This document shows, piece after piece, positions 1 to 11,481 of a stretch of DNA of 61,817 nucleotides. Where the stretch lies: the NCBI GenBank assembly GCA_000827495.1, contig KN817685.1, forward strand, positions 1 through 61,817, in the 5' to 3' direction. The notes beneath the pieces were generated by a model that did not search any database, was not told the origin of the DNA, and saw nothing but the letters and a program-made list of their open reading frames with translations. The translations under genes were made by a program, and so were the position numbers. Within the stretch, counting starts at the first letter, position 1. The number at the start of each line of letters is the position of its first letter. This DNA comes from Hypholoma sublateritium FD-334 SS-4. Taxonomy: Eukaryota > Basidiomycota > Agaricomycetes > Agaricales > Strophariaceae.

Positions 1-1161
1 CGTCTAATGTGCTATAGCTACTTGTTCTCTCGTGCATCCCGGTTTCGTCCATTGATAGTGTTGCGCTGGCCAACCGTCTAGTATGCCCTTCTTTAAGTTG
101 GACAGCGACTTGATCCCTGATAGGTTTCAAGTCGGTGGCCTCAAGTAGCTTGCTTGATTGCTGTTGTGCACAGACAACAAACNCGNCCCCCCCCCCCCCG
201 CCGAACTTTGGCTGCCTGCAGACTCGAGGCGCTTAACACGCACAATAACATCACCAAACCCCTATGTGGATAACCTCCCTGTCGCGTGCACCAGGAAGTA
301 CCGGGTGCGTGAAGCAGTCAGTGCGTTACGACAGCGGAAAGCCAGCGCGCGCTGCCTCAAGAGAGAGGAGCCGCCGCTGGGGCTTCCTCAAATAGATGTC
401 AATATCGCGCACGAGGCGCTGTCGCTCGCGGGCTCGCCGAATCTCCAAGGCCAGGTGCGCGAATCTTAAGCGCATGAGCGCGACGCGGCGATTGATCTGT
501 GGCTCTCATCCACGGGGATGCTCGACGCGTTGCCATCACTCACCGCGGCGTCGCTGCCCAGCGCGCCCCTCGCTCACGCAACTCAAAAGCGAGGCGATGC
601 CGCCGCCGGGCGACGCAGCGAATGGCCTGTTGGTCCCGCCGCGCGACGAAGCGGCGCAGCACACTCCCGATTGAAGTGCCCGGCATGACGGTGCGTATAA
701 TTCCTGCGTACCCGGCGTTCATTCCCGGCGTTGTCGCCGCGCACGAAGGCGGTGCGAGCCCCGCGCGAAGGCGGTGCCAGCCCACCCGCTGCTTTGGGTG
801 CGAGCCCCGCGCGCCCCGAGCTCGACATACACGAGCAGCATGCGCGGCGCACGGCGGACCCCACCCAAGGCGTATATGCGAACGCTGAACTCAGAGATGG
901 AGAACCTCAAGGATTAAATGACCTTTGCGCGGAACACCCGAATATCAACGAATCAGTCAGAGCCTAACCGCCGTCGGCACTGAGGCGACCGCAGTACGAA
1001 CTGCGGCCACCTTTCACACCCCGCCCTTTGAACTGAATTGCGCTCAAAGTGATAAGGTAACGTTTGAACCTTGAACCTTCACCCGCCTGAGTCAGACTGC
1101 AAATCGGTGTCATCTCGCTGTACCTTCTCCTGATCCCTTTTACACCCCCAGCCCCGAGGAC
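1..1161. other. Left edge, no supported gene
   Basis: I see no reading frame here that looks like a protein family or carries splice-consistent exons. Positions 181-199 hold a run of C with two Ns, probably a hard-to-read homopolymer. From about 480 to 860 the DNA is GC-rich with CpG-rich stretches that open spurious frames on both strands. Confidence 0.5.
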
Positions 1162-1845
1162 ATGTACACCGAGGACAAAGTTGCTGAGGATCCTTCAGGG
1201 AAAATCCCTCGCAGAGGCACAGAACCGTCAATGAAGGCCTCGGTGCCTGATCTCGAAAGCGAAAATTACCATAAGCAAGAAAAGTACTATCAAGACAGGA
1301 TCCAATCTCTTGAGCAGGAGGTTATCAAGCTACTCCTTGAAAATAGCCGCATCCCTGCGACCGGACCAGGTCTCGGTTAGTTCAAATACATTGGTCTTAT
1401 ATTCACTTGCTCATGGTATTTACCAGGACAGGTGCTATACATATTCTACCTATCTACTCTTTCATTCCTGCTGATGTGCCCCAGTTCCCTACCGTCCCTG
1501 AATTAGAATTCATGCGTATGGGAGTCCAAAATCCAAAGTCCAAGAGGAATGTGTTGAAGCTGCGGAGCCAAAAGAGGGAACTTGGTCCATCCACCGCCCT
1601 GAAGAACGGTGAAAACCCTGTGGTCCTCAAGGTACTTTAACTCAGGGGGGTGGTTTTGTAATCAGATACTAACCAAGAAATAGGCCGCACTTGGACCTCT
1701 GCCAGCTAGCATCAGCTTAAATATGCCCCAGTCCAATTACGCTACAGGCAGGGCTTGGTGGAAAGCTATGTTTCCTGTTTTACGTTCGATTTTGATAGTT
1801 TGCATGGTTTGGATGATTCTTTCCTACCTGTTCTTCGGTGAGTAA
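1162..1845 (+). CDS. Small coiled-coil protein with C-terminal membrane anchor (hypothetical)
   Basis: Three exons (1162-1375, 1507-1631, 1684-1845) join in phase and give about 166 aa ending at TAA 1843-1845. Residues about 30-60 are charged and heptad-like (EKYYQDRIQSLEQEVIKLL), suggesting a coiled coil. The last 20 or so residues are strongly hydrophobic (SILIVCMVWMILSYLFF) and end almost at the stop, the layout of a tail-anchored membrane protein facing the cytosol. The middle is basic (NPKSKRNVLKLRSQKREL). Introns have GT-AG ends. I do not recognise the family and assign no function. The exon 1/2 intron is about 130 nt, longer than most in this window, so that junction is the least certain part. 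Confidence 0.5.
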
Positions 1846-2599
1846 TAATCGCACATAAATGCATCAATCTCGGTACCTTGTAATTGCACTGAGACTGTAC
1901 ACCTTTCAAATCTATGTCAACTCCGTTGCTTGATTCTGCTTGCTCTCCGTCCGCCGCTTGCTCGCTCATTCATTCCATCGCTCAGTCCTAAACTCAGTCC
2001 GCCATCCGGTCGTTCATTTGATTCGCCGCTCGCTGGGAGCCAGAGAGGATGAGTGCAGAAGTGGCGCGAACGAATGCTTCAGTCAAGACAGCACAATCGC
2101 CAACGACCGACGCAGAAAGCTCATTTTTTTGATGCGCGACTACCAACACTCGGCGAGGTGGACGCGGCGGCGGTGCGCAGCGGGACGGCGAGCCAGGCGC
2201 TGATATCCGCCCGCATCGTTGGTGTCGTCGCCGTACGCACAGACGGGGGAGAACGACGGCTTATCGGGGATCCGGCGGCAGCTCAGGGTGTCCGCGCATG
2301 TCATGCCTGCGCGCCCGCCGCCCGGTGTCGCTGGACGTGCCCGAAAATGCGAGTGCCAGGAGCCAGAGGAGCGGCGTGTTGCCGCTGGGTTTGAACACGA
2401 ATGAAATTAGTAACCATGCACAAAGTTCCGAACCAGTAAGCTGATTTATTTATTTATTTCTGCATCCACAGTGACTGACTGTGAATATAGCCGATTCATA
2501 TTGGTCTGCTGTAGTACCTCAACGTACACGCGTCGCCGCCGTACGGCTGGCAGAGATGTCAGGCCTTGCTCTATCCGCACATGCTTCTATGATATTGGC
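1846..2599. other. Gene-free stretch
   Basis: No convincing frame. A GC-rich segment (about 2150-2390) gives short spurious frames, and 2450-2460 contains a TTTA-rich run. Confidence 0.4.
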
Positions 2600-3790
2600 T
2601 GGCTCCTGGCGGTGGCCACGGCATTGCAGCGCTTGACCTGCTCAACTACACAAGCGTCCAGTCGATACCCTCGCCGACGCATCCCAGTGCTCGCGACGAT
2701 GTGGGCACCATTGCGGCAAGGCGGCGAGGTAAACTCTCAACCATTGAAGGACACGTTGTTCCCGTTTCATATGTTGTATGCAGACGGTGTCNAGCGGTTG
2801 GCGGCGGAGAGCCTCCTNGAGGGACAAAAATGGATCAACCGACTTAGGTTAGTCTAATCTCTTCTCTACATAGTTTTATGCTGAACATGTCTTGTGAAGC
2901 AGGGAGACCGTCAACAGGCAAGTCGCTGTCCCAGACTCGGTCTCCATCACTCTCTCNCCCACCGCTTCCATCTAGACCATTCGCTCCATCGACAGCCAAA
3001 CCGGCGTCTCTAGTAAAGGCTCGCGCTCGCCCGTCTTCGTGCTGCCGCTCTGCATGCTGCGGGACGTCTCTGACTTAATGTCCACCACGTCCATCTCGCG
3101 CCCGTCGTCCGTCATCTGCTCGCACCACTCGCGCACGGTCGACGACATCATCATCCAGAACCAGGAGCCCGTCTATCCGGGCGACGCGTGCCTCGTCTGA
3201 ATCACCCCGCGACGCGGCAGCTCGTTGCACCGCACGGTCCTCAACGAGGAGTGGCCAGTGAACCGCGCGCAGCGGACTCGGTGCCGGAGCGATGTTCGGC
3301 GGCTTGTCGGTGTCGATCTCGAGTGGATCGTCGCTTGGGAAGGACATCTTCAGGACGCCGCCGCCGTCGACGGAGCGTGGCAGCGACCGCGCGCGGTCCG
3401 ACGTCTCAGATGCGCACTACCTCAGCACTTTATCAGGCCGTGCGCGCTCGATGTACTGCTCGTACACCTCGTCGACGTCCAAGGGCGGGCCGCGCACGAT
3501 GACGGCGACCGGTGCTACCAACTTGAGGAGCGCGACCAGCCTGATCAGCGCAACGAACCTTACGGGCGGGCCCACGGCGAGTGCCTCGCAGACGCATACC
3601 CCGTCGTCGGCGACGCTGACGGCGAGCTACCGCCTGAGCGACGCGGGGTCGTACCGCGGCGCGTCGGACGTGTCGTTCGCGGAATCGCCGTCAACGCTCT
3701 CGCACACGTCGGCGTCGGACGGCCCCATGTATCCAGTCGCGTCCATTCGATACCGCATTCTCGTTCGCCCGACCGCTCAAGATCCAGATT
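2600..3790 (+). pseudogene. PH-domain protein fragment, broken
   Basis: Conceptual translation gives successive blocks in different frames that resemble the large PH-domain proteins of Agaricomycetes. These are ALDLLNYTSVQSIPSPTHPS near 2630, LFPFHMLYADGVxRLAAESL near 2757-2818 (end of a PH domain), a Ser-rich tail with HHSRTVDDIIIQNQEPVYPG near 3125-3185, and a Ser/Thr-rich block (SSGSSLGKDIFRTPPPSTER) from 3292. An in-frame TAG at 2973-2975, a TGA near 3199 and several frame changes prevent one product. Ns at 2792, 2818 and 2957 could hide single-base errors, but they do not explain every break. PH domains bind phosphoinositides or proteins at membranes; the specific role of this family is unknown to me. 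The usual C-terminal coiled-coil half is missing. Confidence 0.6.
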
Positions 3791-4860
3791 GCCTCGGCAT
3801 TTGCCCAGGCGTCCTGTAACTCGTGTTGAAGTTGTTTCAGACCGTTCGCAGGATGTGAGCTCATCAGGTCAGCGTTATCCGGGCCATTCTCGTCACCCTG
3901 CGGAAGGGCGTCACGACACTTCGAGGCATCGAGCGTCGCGCCGCTCGTCCTCGTACACAGGAGGTGATCGTTCTAGAGTGCACCATTCGCNGTCGCCCAA
4001 TTCGAGACGTTCGCGTTCCCTGCGTAGTCGGTTGTACTCTCCTCCGCGGTCTCGCTCTTTATCTCCTGCCCCCAGACATATAGGAAGAACACGTACTGGG
4101 ACCTCTAGAAGTGCTCGTGGATACGTACATGATGTCCCATTGGAACGTCGTGTCAGATCTCCACAATCTCGCGACCGATCTCCAACAACTGGACGCGAGC
4201 GCCTCATGATGCACNGGCTGGCGGTAGCATGGCACCTCGCTCCGAAGCACCTCGCTCCGCTGAATCTCCCGCTGTTTATCGGGAGCCTACCACTGCGTCA
4301 CCCAGACGGACACGGCCACCTACTGAAGCTTCTGATCGCCGTTCAGCCGTAGGACCGCCTCCGCGAGAGGCAACTGCCACTCCTTTCAACTTCCAAGTTG
4401 CCGAAGAAAGCCGTGGCCAACTGGAGGAGCTGAACGCAGTCGCCAATCAATTGTTCGTCACTGCCGCCGCAGCGCAGGGAGCAGAGGACCAGCGAGAGCT
4501 CGAGTTCCGCAGCCATGAAGAACATCGGGATGATATTTTCCTCCAAAACGAGGAAACAAGAACGGGCGAAGCTCACGATCGCGCAGCCGGTATTTAGGAC
4601 GACCTGGAGACACGTTTAGAAGCACTTCCAGCACCGCTAGCTGCCGCCGATGGTGAGCATTCACACTCTAACACAATAGCTATCCCAACCCCAATCCCAG
4701 CGGCGCGTCGCGTCCTGCTCCCGCACAAATGTGATACACACCCGGAGCACAGGTGACGCATCGTTGCAGACACCCTATTACTCAATCGCAGAAGCCAGGA
4801 ACCACGCGGATAGCATCTCGCCTCGTTTTTGCACCATTGAATACCGGCGTTGAGCAACTC
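3745..4860 (+). pseudogene. RS-rich / charged coiled-coil family fragment, broken
   Basis: From about 3745 the plus strand encodes an Arg/Ser-rich segment (RSRSRLPRHLPRRPVTRVEV, SRRSRSLRSR). After a frame change at the N of 4215 it continues into a charged segment (RELEFRSHEEHRDDIFLQNE) typical of a multi-copy hypothetical family in basidiomycetes that I know only as unnamed proteins. An in-frame TAG at 4595-4597 stops it. The frame continues beyond as DDLETRLEALPAP, and the family normally has Trp at the stop position, so TGG to TAG is the simplest explanation. Downstream, decayed segments resembling the same family can be followed to about 4860. The block directly abuts the PH fragment with no visible start codon of its own. 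Confidence 0.5.
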
Positions 4861-4899
4861 GTAGCAACTAGTAAGCATAATGTGTGTAATCCCAGATCC

Positions 4900-7136
4900 C
4901 TACTCATCCGTCGTATACCCCTCGTAGTCGCTGCTCGCCGCCCACTCGTCCGTCAGCGGCACAGACGGCACCCTGGCCCCGCGCTCCCGCAGATACGCCA
5001 CAACCTCCGCCCCATCGCGCCACCCGCGCCCCTTCGCAAGGTGTCCACTCGCATGCACCCACTTCCACGTCCGCGCAATCTCGCCCAGGAACCCCGCCAG
5101 CGCGTTCGCCGCCTCCACGCGCGCACGCAGCACATGTCGGATCAGCCGCCGGGACGGTGGCCGCCGCGCAGAGCGCGCCTTCACCGGCGGCTCGGGCTGC
5201 AGCTGGAAGTCCGTAATCTCCTGCGCGGCGGGCTTGTCGATCCACGCGCTGCGTGGCGGCGTCTTCGGCTTCATGTACTGCGCGACCGCCGACGCTTCGG
5301 CATCCACACCCCCACCAGCACCCGCCGCGCCGCGATGAACCGCTTCACCCTGTAGCACCATCAGCGAGGTGCCCCAATAAGTCTACATTGCACCTACTGC
5401 TCGTAGTTGCTTGCAGGATCGCGTCATGAGGTCAGTCTCGCTTATTTTAAAATAGCAGCTATCCTGATGTGGTACACCGCAACCAGATAGACAATGAGCG
5501 CCGCAAAAATAGCGCNGATCCGCGTGTAGAAGAACAGAGCCCACAGGAAGAAAAACGTCGCCGGGTAGATGAGCAGCAGGGACAGCAGCCCAAATGCCAT
5601 TGTTATGTGCCTGCGTCTCCTCCTCGTGTTCCACGAGCCGCGCCCCGAGGCTGCCCATGATGTACACGGGCGCATGCACCGCACCAACGGAATGAAGAAG
5701 AACGGGAGCAGCAGGAGCGCCGCAAGCGTGTCGCGGCATAGAGCCGGCCCGGAATAGTCGCAGGCGTATTAGGGTCGAATGTGCGCGGCAGCGGGAGCGA
5801 CGACAACACAGAGTTTGATAAACGTGTAGATTGCAGCAGCGAATAGTAGCTCAGCAGATTCCGGCGCACTGCCTTGGCCCTTGGCGTGAGCTCCTGGTCC
5901 GTGAACAGGTCGACGAGTCTGCGCGCCGCCGTTAGCTCCGCCCAGGCGCACAAATAAGCGACTCACGTCTGCGATACTGCCACAAAGTCCTCGGTGGCAA
6001 TGTCGCGCTCGTTTTCCCAAAGAAGCCCATGTGCCATGCGCGCTGCGTAGAGCGTGTCCCTGTGACAAGTTAGCGCATGCATCCCTGCGCCGCACAGACT
6101 CACCAGTCCGGCGCGTTGATACTCGTCTGCACAAGCTCCGTCTCGATGCGCTGCGTCACGCGCTTCACCGCCGCGCGCCGCGCGCCCTCGACGTCCGAGA
6201 AGAACTCGTCCTCATACTCGTCCATCTTGATAGGCTGCCCGAACCTGCACAGCAAAAGTCAGCGCCAACACCAAGCCCCACGCGGCACANGCACTCCATG
6301 ATAACCTGCAGCCAGTTAGCACAGCACCGCACAATCAAGCGCACAGCACATACCCGACTACGGTACTTGCTCTTATTCGTATACACAATCGCCACCGGCA
6401 CGATCGTCACCGGCGGCGCGCGCTCTCACTTCGTGCACTCGAGCGCGACCCACGCCGCGCCGTCCTTCATCTGCATGATGCGCGGCTCTGTGTAGCCCGT
6501 GCCCTCGGGGAACAGCGCGACCGCCTCGCCCGCCGCGAGCGCGTCGATCGTGCCCTTGAACAGCACCTGCCGGTCCTTCGACTTGCGGTCGGCCCACGGG
6601 GATGTTCCCCGACGAGAACAGGATGTAGCGCATCACGGGGTGCGCGAAGAGGCCCGCTGCAGGCGTGCGTCAGCAAGGGTGGCGAGGCAGGATGGAAATG
6701 GGAATACACACCTTTGCTCTAGTAGTTGAAGTTGAGCATCCGGCGGTATGGAAAGCCCACAGCTACGAACGGGCGTCGGTCAGCAGCCACTCAGACAAAG
6801 GGGAACACGCACACAGCATAACGGGGTCGAGCATCATATTGTGGTGCGTCGCCGTCCTACACCCCCCGTCAGCGCCCAGAAATGCACCGCAGAGCAGCGA
6901 CAACACGCACACAATAATGGGGCCCGTCCGGGGCACGTTCTCGCCGCCGATGACGTGCAGCTCATGGAAGAACGAGCCGACGGCGAGGTCTGAGATGAGG
7001 CGGATGAGCCGGTGGAGGGCGTTGAAGTCGGTCTTCTTCTAAGGAGATCGAGCGCATAGTAGCACAGAGGCTCGTGTGGGATACGTATGCCGTAGTCGAA
7101 CTCGTCGCTCCTGTGTGGGCCGCGAGCGCCTGACAT
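4900..7136 (-). pseudogene. Glycerol-3-phosphate O-acyltransferase (SCT1/GPT2 type), disrupted
   Basis: Minus-strand exons read as the ER-membrane enzyme that makes lysophosphatidic acid from glycerol-3-phosphate (or DHAP) and acyl-CoA. Visible in order: start MSGARGPHRSDEFDYG at 7136; DFNALHRLIRLISDLAV and GGENVPRTGPIIV; the catalytic HX4D box THHNMMLD near 6855; NIPV then DRKSKDRQVLFKGT; the glycerol-phosphate-binding FPEGTGYTEPR; FGQPIKMDEYEDEF; hydrophobic C-terminal segments near 5460-5580; and the C-terminal tail ending at 4900. Breaks: TAG at 6719-6721 where the family has Trp (NY-W-SKA); TGA at 6426-6428, probably also Trp; one extra G near 6591-6594; further frame changes near 7040, 5690, 5600 and 5310. 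Family identity is clear. Whether it is a true pseudogene, a second decayed copy or an error-rich consensus is open. It is divergent from the next gene. Confidence 0.75.
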
Positions 7137-7338
7137 CGGCCTAGATTATACAGGCGCCATTGCGCTCGCGGCGCTCGTTAGACCGTCAAAGATCGATCGG
7201 AGGGCTACGAGTGTGCTGGCGAAGCTACGATAGCAAGAGTAGCGAGGTGTTTACAATCGTTTAGAGTAACAAATACATCCCAACTTTTTAATACTGCTTC
7301 CAGTTCACCTCCACTCAACGATTCACCTCTACTCCGCC

Positions 7339-8695
7339 ATGCTCGAACAATTCTCGACGCTATTCTTCTACTTGAGGATGTATTACATCCAGCAACATTT
7401 CTGCCATCACACCGCTGCCGAATCCGAAGCTTTCAACTGCAATAAACTCGAATGCATCGGTGACGAAACAACGAGGATGCGTATGCGACTCAAGATTGCA
7501 GGTCTGGTCTTTGAACACCAGCAGCGACTGCGCGAGTACCTTGAAGTCGACGAAACCGAGGCGCTCGTGCTTTACAAGATTGTCGTGTCGTAAATATCAT
7601 TTTCATTGGTGTTTTTATTTTTTTGCGGTCGCCCAGTCTGACTTCTCAACAGGGCTGACCTGCATTATACTGATGATGATCCCGCACTTCACTGGACGGT
7701 ACGCCTTTACAACGCCCGTGACGTCCAAGTCGCGACTATGCACGTCTACGAAGACGACGACCGCGACCTGACAATCGAGGCCAAAGTCTCGTACNGAGAG
7801 TTCCTCTACGAAGACGACCAGTCGGGAAGGAAGATGTGTTGCTTTTGGTAAGCTTTTTATTGGACTTGGAACTATAGACAATGTTTGCTTACCTTGAGTA
7901 CTAAGTCACGGAGAGACGCGCGAGGGCTGCTGGCTATGGTACGGCGTTGATGATTGAATTGTACAGTACATAGATGTATCCTTGTGGGAGTACTCAAAGT
8001 TCGAGCTGAAGGACGGACACATTGGAGCGGCAGCCAATATTCCATAGGTTCACCATGATCTCGGGCGACAGCCACCTTTCTGTCGACAAGAAGCGGCTCC
8101 AGATGCGCAACGTGCGTGCGGGCATGGAGGCAGGGCACCAACGGTGAGTTGGTTCAATTATCTGTCGGCCTGCATACCGCGATTAACAATATCGCGCCAC
8201 ATTTAGTTTTGGGCTCTTGAACGGCATTTCCAACGCCGTCGTGACCGGGTTCGATACAGTCATCAACCCCGCAATTAAGCCCACGACAACGCTCGCAGAG
8301 AGCGCCGCGACTAAAGCCGTAATCCACGCGCGCAGGCTCACCGCGCCGAGAAACGCTGCAGGTGCGTTCTTATGCCGCTCACCTTTGCCCTCCGACATGC
8401 GTGTGCGCTGAATGCCTCAGGTTTCCTCCTGTTAACGACCCTCGTCAGCCTGTCGAACTCGTGCGTCGACATCGCATTCAACGCGCGGCAACAGATTGCG
8501 TCTCACCGCGCGCCCGCGCGCGGCGGGCGCCTGACCTCCGCATGCGCCACTTCCCCGTTCTGTCCCAACTATCAACTTAAACTGCACGCAGACCAGCACA
8601 CAATGGTATATACTGGGTTTGAACTGTTCACAGAACTCGCAAATCACCGGAGACTAGGTAGAGAGCACATAGACCGTATAGTGGATAGATAATAG
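7339..8695 (+). pseudogene. Unrecognised gene, frame-disrupted
   Basis: Exon 7339-7589 (start ATG 7339) joins in phase to an exon from 7653 that reads ADLHYTDDDPALHWTVRLYN, then DVQVATMHVYEDDDRDLTIE. Later blocks are YIDVSLWEYSKFELKDGHIG (near 7970-8030), SVDKKRLQMRNVRAGMEAG (near 8070-8135), and, after a clean intron, FGLLNGISNAVVTGFDTVIN (8208 on) and FLLLTTLVSLSNSCVDIAF (from about 8424) to a stop near 8692. The last hydrophobic blocks could be membrane segments. A TAG at about 8046, a frame change immediately after it, and a phase mismatch near 7850 break the frame; an N lies at 7796. It lies 202 bp from the start of the acyltransferase on the other strand. I do not know the family. Confidence 0.4.
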
Positions 8696-8703
8696 TGTTA
8701 TTG

Positions 8704-11481
8704 TATTCTAAGAGTAAGTAGTTATAATAAATATTCTGAACCTTGCAACATAAACACTGTATGGAAAACGCATAAAATTATCATTACAGCATTGGAATTA
8801 GTTACCCGAGCCTTTCAGAATCTCAGAAGTGGGTTATGATCAGCAATTTATCTATTGCGCTGCCCAGCCCATCAAATATCCTGCAAGTACGAGATGATGG
8901 CGATCAAGGCTGACCATAGCCTGACAAGTGTGAAGACTACGCGGTAAACGTATAAAATTCTTGCTGCGTCATATATAAACATACCGAAATCTGCGAGAAT
9001 TTTGTTAGCATGTCATAATCCGCAAGGCATCCCTAGCGCAGCTCATCCCATCAATTCAGCAGCAACTGCGACATAGTGATGGCCATCGATTATCAAAGTT
9101 CAAAAAGAGCGAAGAATGCACGGAAGAGAATGAAAAACTTACTACAGTATTAGAAGGGTATAAAGAAATCTTCAAAGCTTTCATAGCCAGGTCATAATGA
9201 GTAAGCTATTCAGCATATAGGAAAGGCAAAAAAATGACATTTTTTGTTTTACCGGCGATGTAAAGAATGATGACAAACCACAAAGCCTGCCTGCAAAAAT
9301 CAGCGGCCCCCCAATTTCCCGATGGTAGCACATTGTGCCACTCGCAATCTGTGCCAAGAACGGCCGTGCTCTGTTCGGTTTATTAGGGGATTCCTGTCCA
9401 GTAGTCCACGGGAGCGCGGATGATCAGATATCTAGTAATAGTATTAGTCATAATTTAAAAGTCATTAAGTCCCATCATCTGCAAGTGGGTGTTGATTTCA
9501 GTCTCATCTTGCGCTTCCCGTAGCTTTCACACCCAGACAAAACTCAAAAGACATGTATAGAGACGCACCCATCTTTTCATCTTTTGATGACTTGGTCTAC
9601 GGCGTAAAATAACGTAGGACACCGAAACTGAAGTGTACAAGCTCATAAATACACCCAGAGAAAGAGCGCGTCAAGTGAAGGCTGTGTACTCACGAAGTTT
9701 CCTGGACCACCATCAATGACAGATTGCCAGCGTCTTGATGTTAATACTCAACGAAGACATTCCAGGACATTCCCAAGGCATAAAGCGTAAATCAACGCCC
9801 GCTAGCAAGCTGGCAAATAGACCTGCAGAACAATCATACTTCGTAGAGCAAGGCTGTGCTTTGTCCCCTCTGGTTGTCTTGGTTCCCATTGCCAGTGTAT
9901 CACCTTAGACAGGTAGGAGCCCACAAGATATCCAATGAAGTCATCAGCTCGTTTGTTGGTGCGCCAGCGTTCGTCATTTCTGCTCTCCTGAGGACGCGTC
10001 GCCTCCTTGATCCAAATGCAGTAAACTGTTATTAGCTGCTCTACTGACCCAATGCAACGCCTTGGTTGGTCTGCTGATAACTTAGTAATGCGCTGGCTGG
10101 TCAAGGCTGACGTCGGTTAACGCGTTAGTTAGGTTTGAAGAACTAGACAGAGGTGTTGGCATCGCAAAGGGGAATCTATGTTTTTCTGGATCTGAGAAAT
10201 TGGTTTGTGCCCAGGTTTAAGTCCCACGGGAGTCCCCATTAGAATGTAAAGGTGGGAACGACCGAGGATGAACGAGGAAGAGGAAATGTCGGGGCTACTA
10301 TTCAACACAAAACCCATCCTATGAGCGCAATAAATGATTGCCTGTGCAAGAGGAGTAAAGCAAGCGGGCTATGAGTAGATCGCCCACATGATCTACCCTT
10401 CTTTGCATACCCAGTTCAGATGATTTCATTTTCGAGAGGCCCAAACAAGGATCTGGGAAAACTCAACTGGCCTGGAATAAGTGAAACAGCATATGCGAAT
10501 GTCATCGTCGTTGTATCTTCTTCAAAGACTAGGTCAGATGTGACCCCAATGCGCCGAAGCCGATAGTAATTAATCAGTACTGCGAATAAACCATCGCTGA
10601 CTCCCAGAGACATTGCACGGGCGCTATGCCAGAGATAACCATGGTAATCCCACGTAGATCGTTCCCCCTTCAGACACAACGTTCGACAAGATTACGGACA
10701 TGGCAGAAAAAATCAGGTAAGTCCAGCAGCTGTGACTAGCAATGTAGCATGAAGCATCAGGATCTAGTGACTTTTAATCCGTCGGACAAGACGGCCATAA
10801 TCAGGATAAGGTGTGATCAGATAGGCTGTCTGATAGGTCTCGATTGTATGACGATAATGGGAAAATAAGATCCTCGGGCGTAGTGCATGGACCTTTTCGT
10901 GAGGGGTGGGGTAGACCCAGTCGGAAAAAAGGTGCAGTAAGGTGCCTGAAGCCGGACCGCGCTCGTTTGTCGAGATCAGAGAAGTCATCGGTTATGCGTA
11001 GTATGGAGCCATTTGCATGGATGGAGCCCATAAACCATTGAGGACGACGGGAGCGCGAACAGTCAAATATTTTGATAAGGACATCAGCAAAGTCTAAGTT
11101 TGGTTTCAGGATCGACATGCTGCCACACGGGCAGTGATGATGATCGCTGCCAAACAGTTGTGGTTCGCGAGGGGCCAAGGACGAACCGGACTTGAGGAGC
11201 CATCAGGTTGGTGTCACGTAGACAGACGGGCGAGCTGAGAAACTCCGGGTCCAGGAAGAGCACACGGCCAGGAAGGATGGTGAACGATAAGAAACCGCCG
11301 CGGCCACGAGTCCGGCTTTCGTTGTTTGGATGGAAGGATTCTGGGAAATAAACAACTAAATATCTCACGCTCATTCACGGTCACATGATGGTTCCGGAGC
11401 CATGCACCGTCAACAATGTAGTAACGGCTTCAACGTTTTCTGACTGCGACTGCCTCCTACTCCGCCTAAGCGCCACCTTTC
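8704..11481. other. Gene-poor stretch with decayed minus-strand frames
   Basis: The first kilobase is AT-rich and contains two or three weakly similar segments (starting near 8770, 8950 and 9158) that share runs such as TATAAA and GCCCATCAA. From 11374 down to about 9800 the minus strand has frames of 87-125 codons (for example FADVLIKIFDCSRSRRPQWF near 11090) interrupted by many stops. They could be a heavily decayed gene, but I cannot identify it. The start of the next gene is at 11482. Confidence 0.4.

Noticed and set aside
3225..4352. A 375-codon open frame on the plus strand
   Set aside because: Its first half is an antisense-like shadow of the Ser/Thr-rich PH-protein frame, its middle is the real RS-rich segment, and its end is out of frame after the N at 4215. 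It is a composite, not one protein.
8770..9300. Tandem repeat of about 180 bp
   Set aside because: The segments share only short runs and the alignment by eye is weak. It was noted as a possibility under the gene-poor stretch but not called as a repeat.
9802..11374. Minus-strand frames of 87-125 codons
   Set aside because: They are separated by many stops, lack consistent splice joints and show no recognisable domain. I do not call a gene.
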